Shown here: one piece after another, positions 45,182 to 57,600 of the stretch | Layout: each line of letters opens with the position of its first letter | Position numbering within the stretch: the first letter of the stretch is position 1 | The notes under the pieces: model-generated | What the model saw: the letters and a program-made list of their open reading frames with translations, nothing else | What the model was told of the DNA's origin: nothing | The model's database searches: none | NCBI GenBank assembly: GCA_021234155.1 | Contig: JAJEKV010000223.1 | Location: 684,001-748,000, forward strand | Length of the DNA: 64,000 nt | Source: Isoetes taiwanensis | Lineage: Eukaryota; Streptophyta; Lycopodiopsida; Isoetales; Isoetaceae | Direction of reading: 5' to 3' | Program-made: the position numbers and the translations under genes

Positions 45182-45786
45182 TCTAATCTGCCATTTATGA
45201 GATTCTAACTAGAAACATCTCTACTTCTAGTAGCCTTTAGATCTCTACCCCCTTTAATCCCACAAGCACAAGAGATACAAAAAAAGAACTACCATAGTAC
45301 GTAAATCCATTCATAACCTCAGTTTAAGTAACAAATAAAGGTTATCCATACAACTAATCATACAAGGGTTAGCTAGAAACTCAAACTATCTACACACTAC
45401 CTCGTATCTTGGCTAGAACCATTGTCTCTTAGGGTCTCCATCTCTTTGGTTCGAACAAGGTTGAACAAGCTGCTCCTCCACCAATTTCCCCCAAATCGAT
45501 TTGGCGGAAAAATTGGGATGGAGCCCAATTTGGTTAGCCCTAGATTGGCAAGTCCATTAGGGCCAATCGATTTGGCCCAAGAGGCACTTGCTTAATTAGC
45601 CTAATTAATAATTAATCATATAATTAGTTATTAATTAGCTAAGATGAAAAAATTAGCTTAATTAATTAATATAATTTTAGCATAGCTAACTCTAACCCTT
45701 TTGGTCTTATTTATAATGGCTTAGATACCCGTGGCGACATGTCATGGTATTTGTACATATACCGCATAAATATATGGAACGTCACA
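45182..45786 (-). repeat. Truncated LTR copy (same family as 5811)
   Basis: The minus strand starts TGTGACGTTCC at 45786 and runs through the ATTAATTA-rich block and CAAATCGATTGG-like block. It is about 85% similar by eye to the copy ending at 46892 and stops near 45182. Confidence 0.7.
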
Positions 45787-46892
45787 TTTGCGCCCCCTTG
45801 GAATAATGGTGTCCTCAACATTGAGATAGTATAGTTTTTGGTAAAGTGAGAATTAAATTATAAAAGATGAACTTTACTGAAGTAGGTAATATAGGAGGTA
45901 CATCAATCATCTATGATCATCGTCTTGGACTGTAGTCTGTCAAAACAGAGCAATCAACACATAACATATATCAAACAAAACATAGGTTCTTAGTGGACCG
46001 CTATGAAACCTGCAGGCTCCGTCATCTGCTACTGGCCTGCAGAATCACAATGGATTAGTACTTAAAGAATAATTTAGATGCTGTGGTTAAAGGGACCAAC
46101 CACACCTATCGAGTTCCCAGGTCCTTTTGGGACGACATCTATGACCCAGGGGGTGTCAGACTCATACCCGTCCTATGCACAGTGACCGACTATAAGCCTA
46201 GCACACTATAGGAGCCCCAGTAGCCACGCTTAGCAAGGCTCCACCTCCATTTTACCATTGTGTCCATTATATGGTGCTCAATCTTAGCATAGCATCCACA
46301 CCCAGGTGGGTTCTTGTGCACAGGCCACATTTATTGGGATTTATGGGATTGTAACTAGAAACATCTCTACGTCTACAAGCCTTTAGGTTTGTAACCTCCT
46401 TAATCCCCCAAGCACAAGAGGTGCAGAAAAAAGAACTACATAATACATAAATCCATGTTTAACCTCGGCTTAAGTAACAAATAAAGGTTATCCATACAAC
46501 TAATCATACAAGGGTTAGCTAGAAACTCAAGCTGTCTACACACTAATCGGTATCTCAGGGTCTCCATCTCTCTGGTTGGAATAGCTCCTCCTCCACCACG
46601 ATTTGGGCCAAAAATTGGGATGGAGCCCCAATTTCGTTAGCCCTAGATTGGCAAGTCCAGTAGTACCAATCGATTTGGACCAAATGGCACTTGCTTAATT
46701 AGCCTAATTAATAATAATTAACCATATATTTAGTTATTAATTAGCTAAGATGGCAAAATTAGCTTAATTAATTAATATAATTTTGGCATAGCTAACTTTA
46801 ACCCTTTTGGTCTATTTTATAATGGCTTAAATACTCTTGATGATGTGTCATGGTATTTGTACGTATACCATATAAATTTGTGGAACGTCACA
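45787..46892 (-). repeat. Longer LTR copy (same family as 5811)
   Basis: Starts TGTGACGTTCC at 46892 (minus). It includes the shared 5' block and then the conserved GTGCTAGGCTTATAGTCGG block (about 46180-46205) found at 6536 in the plus-strand LTR. It ends directly against the second, truncated copy, so the two lie head to tail with no internal domain between. Confidence 0.7.
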
Positions 46893-47925
46893 TATGCATG
46901 TTGCATGCAGCATGTAGCATCTATATGGCTGATGCATTTGAGGTGTTCGTAGATGAATGATGTGCGATGAGGATCTTGGGAGCTTTGCAAGCAAGCCTAT
47001 TTGTGGATGACGATTGTAGATTGGCGGCTATTTGCTATTCTATCCTTCAAAATTGGCTAGTATCACTGTGCATTTCTAGACGTTGGCTATGTCAAATACT
47101 TCAGAGTAGCAGCTGATAAAACGAGGATCAAAATGATGGTTGGCTTGGATATGTGAAGCTATACACAGGAAGTATTTCTTGGTGGATGGAGAATCTATAA
47201 AAATGGATGTATGCTAAGTTATGAGGAGGTAACTGCATGGTTGGCGACTGAGGTACACGATAAATGGGTGGAAATATAAGGCTCAAGGAGCTATCTAGAG
47301 AACCAAACAACGCAGAATTCTAAATTCTCATTCTTAAGTTTTATCCTTCTGAATTTTGAATACCTTTGATGGAGCTCCTAAACGACAAATCATTCAACTT
47401 AAAGCCATAGCTTTGGGTACCTCGGGCAATTATCAAATTTGATTTTGAATTTCTAACAAAAAATATATACTATTTTCATTTAATGGAGGAAGAGCAGCAG
47501 TTGCAAATAACATTTTCCTTTCCTGAATTCTCCTTTCCAGTAAGCCAAAACTAAATCCTAAAATTTGTATTTATGAATTGAATTGGAAAAACCTATTATA
47601 TTTTTGTTCTAAGCCATGTCTTATGCCCAGCCAAGAACTTTTATCCTTAAGGAATTATGTTGTAACGTTTTTTATTTGGACCTTCTATATTAACTTCAAT
47701 AGGCTTGTTAGAACATTTTAAGACAGCTACTATGGTTGCAGCATAAAAGTTGGTCTTGCTAATTAAATCATTTTAATAAAAAGCTTTTGGTCTAAAGGGC
47801 TGGTAAGGTTAGACTGTTTGCTACGGGCTTAGCAAAATAGAATTTCTTATTGTAGACTCAACTAAGGTTGGTTATGTTAAGTTGCCATATCAATCAATTC
47901 CAAGAAGGGGGGGAATTGATATAGT
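46893..47925. other. No gene recognised
   Basis: AT-rich DNA. Short frames only. Confidence 0.3.
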
Positions 47926-50265
47926 GTGGCTCAAAGGAATGAGAATGAGAATGAGAATGAGAATGATTTTTTATCGTCCACTGAGGCCAATCGGCCTATG
48001 GGACCCATAAGGAGCGCAGCAAACTTATTACTGTCCGGGTTAAAAAAACCCCCGCCCCGAAGGGTTTTCGAGGGAAAAACCGTGGCAGTAATAAGAATGA
48101 TGTCAAACTGTACAAGTATACATCAATGTTTATATACATGTCAAGTGTGTGCCCGAGGACATAGCTGATCTCGCATGTCCATAACCTCCTCGAAGATATG
48201 ATCCCAAAGACTGTGACGGATCTTTGTGCTCAATGTCACATGTATGTACCGGTGGCGTGTCCGACCAACTCAACATATCGTGTCCGAATTTGATCATATC
48301 TTTGGGCAACTTTGAAGGGTATGAGATTCATCCTCAATGACTCCCATTTGGCAAAGACATTGACAGAGCACGGTCCCGGGCGTGGCTCACCAATCCATCG
48401 CCACATCTCAATTCGAAGATGATGTGCCCCGCATGCGCGAATGGAGGCAATGAGTCTGCGCGCTTTTCATGGGCAAGTGGGCACGCAGGTAGCATTGCGG
48501 GCCTCGTTCCAATGTGGGATTTATGTGGTTGGTAGTGTCTTTGTCTTGACTGTTCAAGGGCATTAGCATCCCAAAGCTGGTTGAGGAAGCAATCGTCAAG
48601 ATATTGCCTCAAGCTTTGGCGAAGCCGCTCTGTTTGCACATGTATGCACATGTGCTCCCGCACATTCCATCTAGCCAACCATTGAGCTCTCTTTTTTCCT
48701 CCAAAGAGGCCTTGAGTATTTGCGGCTCCATTGCCATGATATAAGCTAGTTTAGGGAGACGAGCATCGTCCATATTGACCACCTTCGAAAATAGACAATG
48801 TGGCGATCAAGGGCCCCTCTGAAGAGGCAAGAATCCCGTCTCCTGCATGAGAATTTGATATGGGGTTGTGGACTTCACCCCTAGTGCTCGTACTAAGAAG
48901 GCTTTACGGACACGCTCCAAGTCATTCCAAGTAGCAAGTGATACCACTGGGCCCCATACTTCCACCCCGTATAAAAGGACGGGCTCCACTAAGGCCTTGA
49001 GCAGCGGATGATGGGCCCAATCATACAACTCCGGCTCTATGACTATTGTTTTGCATTGCATATAGTGCCTTCCAACCTTAGTCACTGTGAGAAGTATGGA
49101 TGTGTCCCGGTGCATAGTAGAAGGAAACTCCACTCCCAAATATTTGTATGTGGATGCAACTTCCACATTTTGGCCTCGAATGGCGAAGGAGGGGACCCTC
49201 GGTGACGTGAAGATGATATGAAAACCACCTTAGTCTTGGCAGGTTGGCGACATATATATCGCTTGGCGAGAATGTGTCCGGGGCATCGAGATGTCGTTGC
49301 ATGTCTGGCTGGGTGTGTAAGCTAGGAGGTCCACATCATCGGCATATATTAAGCGTCGATGATCGATAGAGAAGGTGAGCTCCATCGCCCCCATTATCGC
49401 CAAGCCAGCTCTCCAATTGATCAATGTAAAGCCCAAACAATGTTGGGAGAGAGGGCATCCCCGGCGAACCCCGATCATCGCTATCAAATGGTTGGCTTGT
49501 CTCGCCGAGAACAGGCCGAGCATCTTTCAGATAGCCTGCATTACTTTGATTCTCGCAAATCTACAGGAACCCCGGTATTTGGGGTCTTGCCCATAGTTTT
49601 TCCCGCGGGTACGAGGTGTCAAACGCCTTCGCAAAATCCACAAAGCAACAATATAGATCCCGGTTTTCCCGCCGTCTTCAATCGAGAGTTATAGCGTGAA
49701 GATGTGGTCAATGGTTGAGTCGTCGGTCGAATCCCGCTTTGGGTGAGGCCCGCACCTCTGGCCCTCTGCCCAAACTCGTCAATTGCTGCTTTCGAGAATC
49801 CGGCAAGCAATTTGCAAACAAACGAACCGACCATGATTGTTCGATAATTACCGGGCGGTGTGGGTCACCCCGCCTTATATATGGGAACAACTCGCTATTG
49901 GTCCCTGCGGCCGGGAAACCTTCTGTAATGCCTTGTTGAACAAAGCATCGACAAGATCGGTATTATGGACGGCCACGCCCACTTAAGCAATTGCTCGCTC
50001 GCATGCCATCCAAGTCCAGGGCTTTCCCATTGGCAAGGCGCCGCAAGCCTTGTTCCACGTCAGAATCTGTGATTTCCAAAGACCGGGCCTTCTTGCAAGG
50101 GTAATCTTTGCATGTGCACCCCCGAGGGTCGTATAAGCTGTTGTAAAGTATTGTCTCCTTTGCCGGGAGTGATATTCTCGTATTGCATCGCTTTCTAAGA
50201 ACCCTTCGCCCGAAGGTCACGGGATGACGTTCGGGAGGTAAAACATTTCCTTTGATGCGCCGCAA
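47926..50265 (-). mobile_element. Degenerate RTE-like (non-L1) LINE with (ATTCTC)n tail
   Basis: Minus strand. The 3' end is a simple repeat, (CATTCT)n at 47936-47966, not poly-A, which is typical of RTE-type LINEs. Going upstream: a shared 3' UTR of about 200 bp, then decayed coding blocks from about 48330 to 50265. GC content is much higher than its surroundings. The upstream endonuclease is not recognised, and the 5' boundary is uncertain (may reach about 50.55 kb). Confidence 0.75.
48334..50265 (-). pseudogene. RTE-like LINE reverse transcriptase, multiply frameshifted
   Basis: In order on minus: LRRLANGKALDLDGMRA (50070-50000; RT palm start), NYRTIMVGSFVCKLLAG (about 49850-49800), IGVRRGCPLSQHCLGFTLI (about 49470-49410), RRLIYADDVDLLAYT (about 49350-49310; YADD catalytic box), STYKYLGVEF and LVEPVLLYGVEVWGP (49160-48960), then LGVKSTTPYQILMQETG. 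These match non-L1 plant LINE RTs. Many frame changes separate the blocks, so it is inactive. Confidence 0.82.
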
Positions 50266-50553
50266 TGTACGGCTTTCTTAGCTTTAAGGAAGATGCGAAT
50301 CTGTCGGTACATGGGCGTAAAAGTGGTCCGTGACTTGGCGGAGCCAGCGTTTATGTTCCTTGCACTCGTGATCAAACCATTGATTACGATGGGAAGGTTG
50401 TGTTCTCGAGGTCCGCCGCTGGCGGCTTATCCCAAAGCACCTCTCTCACTTGTGATCCTAAGCACATCGGGTCGGCCCGCCCCGTCTGTTGCTCTAGGAG
50501 AGGTTCAAAAGCAAAGAATGAGAAAGTTTCATTGGGACGATGGTATTAAGACA

Positions 50554-50931
50554 CGAACTAGGGGGTGCCCCATATTAGGCACTTAAGGTTTGAATCAAAA
50601 AGAGGCTTAGTTTTTCTCGATCAAAACAGGGAAAAAAACGGCTCGGTTCGGAGAGCTCGAGGCCGGATGCGTTATGAGAAACAAAAATCGAGAAATCGGG
50701 TCTCCACATCTCGAAGTTGTGAGCCTTCAAAGTAGGCGTCATCGACCATCACCGTTCACCTCCCCGCCCATCTAGCGTGCACCCGAATTTTCAGTTCATT
50801 TTTCATGAAGAGGCACGGTTCCAGGGCTTCTGGGTGCACGGTTCCAGGGCTTTTGTGAGCGGAAGCTGGTACCAAAACTATGGCGGAACCTGGGCAAAGG
50901 CACGGAATATGGGCACCCCCCCCTAGTGAGA
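50554..50931. repeat. Possible MITE-like inverted-repeat element, about 375 bp
   Basis: ACTAGGGGGTGCCCCATATT at 50557-50576 is matched by an inverted AATATGGGCACCCCCC plus CCTAGTG at 50906-50931, with small length differences in the G-run. The interior is GC-rich and includes a doubled GCACGGTTCCAGGGCTT. No obvious target duplication. Confidence 0.5.
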
Positions 50932-51994
50932 TACTTATATAACCTTGGTACCTTTTGGCAAAGGCTCCTTGAACTCATATCTAAGGGGAAGGAGTGTTTT
51001 GATGGAAGAGGAATTTTCCTCCTTGTATCTAGTGTACTGCCTTACTTCAATTTTTTGCAAGTTCTCTCTCTTTCTCTCACTCTTTTCCTAAACTCTTTCA
51101 AACCTCCTTGAATTCCCACAAATGAGAGAAGCATATGTACCTATAATACTTAACAAATGGAAAGGATCATACATTGGATGCTCATTCGTCAGAGTTCCCT
51201 AAGGTCCACGAGTTTCAAATCAAATGACAGAGCTCGCGATTGGTGCCAGTACCAACATATTCATTAACAATGAACCATTGCCTTGTCAACAATAAGCCAA
51301 TGCTGTGTAAATAATGTAATTACGTACCAACATATTTGTTGACATTTGCCTTGTCAACAATAAGCCAATGTCGTGTAAATACTGTAATTACGAAGCCTTT
51401 ATGTTGAGATCTCTGGTACAATTGTTATGATGAAGTTGGTGCAAAAATTCTACTTCAAGTGAGCTTGCTATTGCTATACAATTATTACCAATATGAAGTG
51501 GGAAGTTTGTAAGCAAAAGCAAAAGCCTTCACTATTAAGCTCTCATTTCCTTGGAAAATGTCTGTTGAGAGTGAAGCTTTCAGAACATATGAGTTGCTTT
51601 GAAGTAGAGGAGAATGTTGCACAAAAAATATGGAACGAATATCTTAGTGCGTGTAGATTCTAACTTCTAATTATTGTTTGTTTATCAGTTCATGATCCAA
51701 TTTGGACATGGAGATGTTATACTTGATGTATTTGTGACTATATTTAATTGAGTTTAGCTTAGTCTATGTTGTTCCCCTCATAAATCATGATCTATAGTAT
51801 AAGCATATTTAATGTCAGTACATATTTTTTTAACCGCCTTGTCAACCATTAACCAATGCTGTGTAAATAATGTAATTACAAGGAGGTCTCTGGTGCAACT
51901 TTTATTGTTACGATGAAGTTGTGGTCCAACCTACAGTGATTTTTAAACAATTTTTAGCAGTCTGAACTGGGAAGTCTGTAAGCAAAAGCCTTAA
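50932..51994. repeat. Relic duplicates of the UGT gene's 3' flank
   Basis: Segments at 51244-51420 (itself doubled) and 51500-51560 match 51840-52020. Shared pieces include AATGCTGTGTAAATAATGTA, GTAAGCAAAAGCCTT and CTCATTTCCTGG. The second set abuts the end of the UGT coding sequence. The first set has no UGT coding sequence attached, only a few matching bases, suggesting a mostly lost tandem paralogue. Confidence 0.6.
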
Positions 51995-53527
51995 CTATGA
52001 AGGTCTCATTTCCTGGGCAAAAGTCTGTAGATTGTTGTAGGAAAGACCAGTAAAGATGCCTGCCTCTTTCCCTGCATGTCTCAGCTCTTGAACCCTCATT
52101 CTCATCTCCTCTCCTTCTTTCTCCCTCATCAATTTGGTGATTACCCTAGCAATCTCCTCTTTATGCACAATCCCATCTCCTGCTGATTTAAATCTGAGGC
52201 CAATCTTCCAAACATCTGCAATGTACATCAAATTCAGAGGCTGCTCTGCCATGCAAGGCCATCCCAACATTGGCACTCCTATGCATATGTTCTCTAAAGT
52301 TGAATTCCAGCCACAGTTTCTCAGAAATCCTCCTACTGATGGATACTGGAGTACTTTGAGCTGTGGAGACCAAGAAATCACGAGACCTTGATCCTTTGTG
52401 CACTTTATAAATTCATCAAGCAAGGTTCTGGATGATCCTCTAACAAGGCCTGGACGAAAAACCCAAAGAAATGGTTGTTTGCTCAATTCTAAACCTAATG
52501 CAATCTCTTCGACTTGTTTTTGAGAGAGATCTGCAACACTGCCAAAAGAAATATAGAGGACTGACAAAGGAAGTTGATTGTCTAACCATTCAAGGCATTC
52601 AACATTCTCTTCCCAGAGAGCACCCACTACTCCAACTCCATCATCTTCTTCTGTGCAATCTCCAAATGCTTGTGCAGGAAGTAGCGGACCTACTGCTAAG
52701 AGTCTAGGGTTATGTTCCCGACATACTTTCAGAGCATCAGGCTCCAGAGCTTCAAACGTATTGGCAAGAACCCAAGTCGATCTATTCACTTGCTCAGATC
52801 TGTAAACTCGAAACAGATAATCCGCGTCAAATGGGTCTAGATTATGGAGCGACCACGGCAAATCAAAGGGATTAAGTTGGGGAATTCCGGGAATGCTTGT
52901 AACCGGTTCAACACATTCCCTTGATGAAGCTGAAAGAACAGAAAATATGACCCTGAAGAATTAGGGCAAAAGCTCAACTTGATGCAGCTGAGAAAATATG
53001 ACCCTGAAGAATTAGGGCAACTCAAGAATTAGAGAATAGGAAGTACCTTTGGCCTTGACAGGAATAATGCCCTCAAGATAAAGCCGATTGGCCTCCAGAT
53101 TAACACAGTGTGTTATGAGCGATGGCGTCCAGAATGCAACAGAGGCAATGCCGTATTTTTGGCATAAATCCGGCGTCCAGGGCAAGAAAGAATCAAATAT
53201 AATGCAAGAAATTTTGAGATTTTGCTTGTGAATACGCTCTAGGACGAGCTGCTCTATCTCTTGCCTGAATTCCAGCTGCGGGGAATTGATAAAAAGGTCG
53301 TGATCGTCTACATTTTTTCCCTGAACTGGATCTGAAACGCTGGCCAATGATACGCCGGAACGGCGACCCCAAGTCTGCTCCAAAACGCTATGAAAGGGCT
53401 GCGTATTCACAACAGTTAGAGTGAATCCAAGCGAAAGCAAGCGCTTTGCAAGATGAAGCATCGGATTTATATGGCCTTGAGCTGGGTATGGTAAAAGCCA
53501 AGCATGGGGAGGCTCCCCATCTGCCAT
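51995..53527 (-). CDS. UDP-glycosyltransferase (GT1 family), two exons, 471 aa
   Basis: Exon 1 is 53527-53047 and exon 2 is 52929-51995, separated by a 117-bp intron (donor GGTACTT, acceptor CTTTCAG, phase 1). The joined frame is 471 codons plus stop, a normal UGT length. UGTs move sugar from UDP-sugar to small acceptors such as phenolics in the cytosol. Seen: PYPAQGHINPM with catalytic His19, IIFDSFLPW with the partner Asp112, LSVLYISFGSVA (about 282-294), and a PSPG box at about 347-390 (WSPQLKVLQYPSVGGF ... CGWNSTLENICIGVPMLGW ... AEQ). The final Gln suggests UDP-glucose. Oddity: HCGWNS is NCGWNS here (Asn365 for the phosphate-contacting His), and the end reads AEQ rather than DQ/EQ. Overall most like UGT83-type sequences. 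No stop or frameshift, so it is probably a real gene. Confidence 0.92.
52941..53020. repeat. 29-bp duplication inside the UGT intron
   Basis: GAAAATATGACCCTGAAGAA plus TTAGGGCAA occurs at 52941-52969 and 52992-53020 (period 51 bp). It roughly doubles the intron. Confidence 0.92.
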
Positions 53528-53765
53528 AGCCTGCTCTGTTCTCCGGAATGGAAAACAGTGTGCCAGATTGGAACATTTAACTCAACTCATAAAAAGCGCA
53601 TTTTACATTGCTAACATCGGAAGATGCTTTTTTTGTCGGGTAGGTAATCGTGGAAACTTTTGTGACCTCATTTTCTAGTTGCCTCTAGGACGGTCCTTAC
53701 AGCCAACTATCTCACATTTGTGCCAAAGGGATCCAAACAAAATAATAATTCTTTTATCTTAGAAA
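53528..53765 (-). promoter_or_regulatory. UGT upstream region
   Basis: Upstream of the UGT start (minus strand). No clear TATA box. A Helitron terminus lies about 240 bp upstream, so the promoter may be short or derived from it. Confidence 0.3.
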
Positions 53766-53795
53766 CTAGTTATGGTTCCCGGCGTTGCCGTTGCC
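53766..53795 (-). other. Helitron-like 3' terminus, degraded hairpin
   Basis: On minus, GGGAACCATAA then CTAG (53769-53766) and T. The preceding hairpin has arms CGGC/GCCG with a duplicated GTTGCC. Same design as the ends at 15941 and 39058, more decayed. The element would extend rightward; its 5' end was not located. Confidence 0.55.
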
Positions 53796-54384
53796 GAGCT
53801 TTACTAATAACTTGAAGAGGGGTTTGTTTTATTGTCGGCCGGAATAGACAATGTGCCCTGGTGGGGGCGAGGGTAATGTAGAGCAATTGCCATTATGGAA
53901 TTTGGGTGGTCTAATATGGGGTTATAGTGGTTTGTGGAAGTATATATTATAGGTCTACAATGGTAATTGTTATTGATTTAGGAGTAGGACTGAGTAACAA
54001 CAAAGAAGACCACACTTTACCTTAATGGGCTACCGAGTGGATCTTGAGATAAAAAATATGAGATGTATCTTATTAAACAACATGATTTGATGCTTTGTTC
54101 AACATCTCCCTAATGTTACCTAAGGTAGACGATGCTAGATTGTATTAGAAAGAAATTAGTATGTGTGTTATATTCATATTCTCAATTTGGTATGCATTGA
54201 TATTGTAATTGTTTCCAAATTTGAATTATCCTAAGAGACTTAGTGGAACGTGATGTCTATAATACTTTTTGATCACATTGTCTTATGATTAAGACTTTGG
54301 AAGCATAGAAAATAGAAAAAGATAAATGCAATTGAGTTTTGATTCCAAGTTAAGTTTTGATGTTTTCTGTAGTTTAGAGTCTAG
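53796..54384. other. No gene recognised
   Basis: AT-rich DNA between the Helitron-like end and the LINE poly-T. May be Helitron interior. Confidence 0.3.
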
Positions 54385-54640
54385 TTTTTTTTTTTTTTTT
54401 TTTTTTTTGAGGGCAAGGGGTTTTTTATATTTCATTTAAAGAAAAAACATATTACAAAAATAGGTATTCTGCCTGAATTCAGGGGGATCTCCCTGATTTA
54501 GACTGAAACCTGTACCTACAGTACTGATAAACAACATTCAGCCATATAATTTATCTGATCATGTAGTGATCAGTCATAGTTTTGGTCCACAAAATTGATG
54601 ACCATGATATATATGAAATAGATATCGAAGTGAAAGCAGT

Positions 54641-57600
54641 CTAGGAAACATCAACTAGATCCTGAATAGTGAGGTCCTCAACCTTTGAATTACCAAAGAT
54701 CCTCAGCATCTTATCCAACCTCCGAGCACTGAATTTGGTGTAGTCCATGAGGAGCATAACATGGGTTTCCCGTTTCTGTTGCCATTTGTGAAATAGATTG
54801 AGGAAAACCTGTTTCAGTCCATTGTGTCTCCATACCTCATGCTTGTTTAACATTTTCCTGATGGCCTTGGCATGGATGACCTCCTGTTTCAGCTCAATCA
54901 AGGTATCGCCCACTCAACACCGACATTCTTGATTCATCATCGACTCCTCTTCATCTTCAAACAACTTCCTTTGGTGCTCCCATCCCGGAGAAGTCTCTTC
55001 CTCGTGAGTCGTGGAGAATACCATCAAACTCGGTTAGTACAAGAGAAAAATTGAAAAGCACCATTAAACCTCCCAACTCTATCCCAATCCCCGGCCATAT
55101 TTTTCCCTTTTTGTATTTTATGAGCCATGGCGTTGATTGCCAAAATGTCCAGAAAGCATTTTTAAGGGATATGAGATTCGATTTTTGCCATTAATGGCAA
55201 CCTCATTTCTATGTTTCCAAATAACCCAAATCGAAAAGGCTTCTTGTAGTTTGTATATCACATATTTGTGATGAAGAAAATCCAAAGATATTTCTTGGGC
55301 TTCCATGATTTAATTGTGAAGTCCAAACCCAAAAATCCTCCAACCAAGGACATTGAAAAATGTGGTTTGAACTTTCTTTTGGCCACATCCCAAAGGACAT
55401 GTCTCACTAACCGATCTGGTTATATTTACCTCGATTGCATTTGTATGCGTGCTTTGATGAAGAACCAACCGGGTAAAAGTTTAACTTTCTTGGCAAAGAT
55501 AACTTTTCCAGCTTGTTTTGACATACTTTGGCTAAAGTTTTCTCCTCACATCCCCATAGCCTCGGGCCGGGCCTTGGAGTCCCGGGTGATCCAATAATGT
55601 CTCAGATATGTCACCGACCGAAAGTAGCCTTCTTTGTTTCTAAGTGTCCATCCGCTAGAGTTGTTTGCTAACTCCCCAAATTCCGCAGACAATGCCTGCC
55701 ACTCTATGATATATCTTCTCATCCAAAGCTGACCCCTTAGTTTTTAGTTTCAAAGTATGAGATCCAGCCTCCACCATCAAACAGATCTCCTATTGTTTGC
55801 AAACCAGCATTAAACCACTGCATATATTTCTGAGGGTGAGTAAGAGCTAGACAATCATTTTGCTTTTGATTGAAACCAAAAGCAGGATGCCAAAAGAAAT
55901 TTATCTCTCTCAAGAACGAAAGCATCTATCACGTGAGATCCAAACATAGTAGTGCTTGGTTCCATGCCTGAATTATCCTTCTCATAAGAGGAGAGGTTTC
56001 AGCATTAGGGGTCATTTGGAAGAAAGCAGAATCTGATAGGAGGTGTTTTAAAGTGTGACTACGAACTGGATGTGATTTTTCCACCCAATAGTGTATCAGT
56101 TTTAGTGCAGGTGAAGGATTATGGCTGTGAATTGCTCTCCAAACCATTTTCCCTGCCAGAGCTTGTGCTTGGATAAACAGATCCTTGCATCCAAGTCCAC
56201 CTTCTATTTTTGGTTTTGTCAAATCAGCCCAAGCCACTTTGTGTGGACCCTGCCAAATGAATCTCCTTATAGCACTCTCTATGCTGTTATAAGAGGCTTT
56301 GTCTGCTACTATTGCAGAAGAGAAGTAGACGTGAGAACTGGCTATGACAGAGTTGGCAATTTCCACCCTACCAGCTAGTGAGAGAGAAGTTGGGTAGAGC
56401 ATGAGCTTCTTCTTAATTCTGTTGACTAATGGTTCCCAAAGGCCATGAAGAGTGCTGTTTAAGGCCAGGGGTAAACCAAGTAATTTGGTTGCCATCTTCT
56501 TCCCTACAACCTTTATTCCCATAACTTCTGTTTGATTAGTCTCACTGATAATGGAGCATTTATCCTTGTTGAGCATAACCCCTGACAACTCCCCCAAAGA
56601 ATCTAAAGCCTCCAAGAAATTTTTAAGGCTGTGATCATCTTCTTTCAAGAAAACAAAGGTGTCATCAGCATATTGCATGATGATAAAAGGCTCATTTGAG
56701 TTTGGGATGTTGAGAGCATGAATTTTCCCAATTCTTTGCAAATGCTGGGCTAGCTTTGTAACCATCTCTGCAATTATCAAGAATAGATAGGGTTCCAGAG
56801 GACATCCCTGCCTGACACCTCTTCTGCACTCAAACATCTTTGTGGGAGAACCATTAATGATCAAAGCTGAAGATGCAGTGGCATTCATTTTCCACACAAA
56901 GTTGTAGATATCATCAGATAGCCCCAAGTGGTTCATGGCCCTTTTTAGAAACTCCCAATTTATTGTGTCATAAGCTCTCTTAAAATCTAGCTTCAGCATC
57001 ATACAATTTTGACCAGAGAGTCTATTCCAATGCAGCCCTTCACTAGCTCCAATGAAATTGTCCAAAATATTCCTAGTAGGAAGAAAGGCTGATTGGCATG
57101 GGCTAATTGTATCTTGGATAATTGGTTTGAGTCTGTTGACAAGGAACTTGGCCACAGTCTTATAAGTGGTATTTGTCAGTGTGATTGGTCTCCAATCTCC
57201 AAGCACAGCAGGATTATCAATCTTGGGAATGAGTGCAATCTGACCTGCATTTATAGCTGGGTTCATGAAGTTTGCCTTCCAAACCCCCTGGAAAAAGTTT
57301 ATCAAGTCATCTTTCATTGTTTTCCAAAACTCCACATAAAATTCTGGCTGGAAACCATCTGGGCCTGGGCTTTTTCCAGCCTCCATGGATTTCAGAGTGT
57401 CTTGGATTTCCCTTTCCTGTGGCATTTCAAGAATCTCTTTTTCATTAATCTGATTCTCCTTCCTGGGAATGGCATCAAAGAATTGATCCAGCTTCCCACT
57501 ATCTATCTTCTTTTCAGCAAAAAGATCTTCATAGGCATCTCTAAAAAAATTCTCCAATCTGGTTGTCCAAGATTTTCCCATTGTGAGTAATCTTGACAAT

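Noticed and set aside
52134-52805. Plus-strand ORFs across the UGT gene
   Set aside because: Antisense shadows of a well-supported UGT frame.
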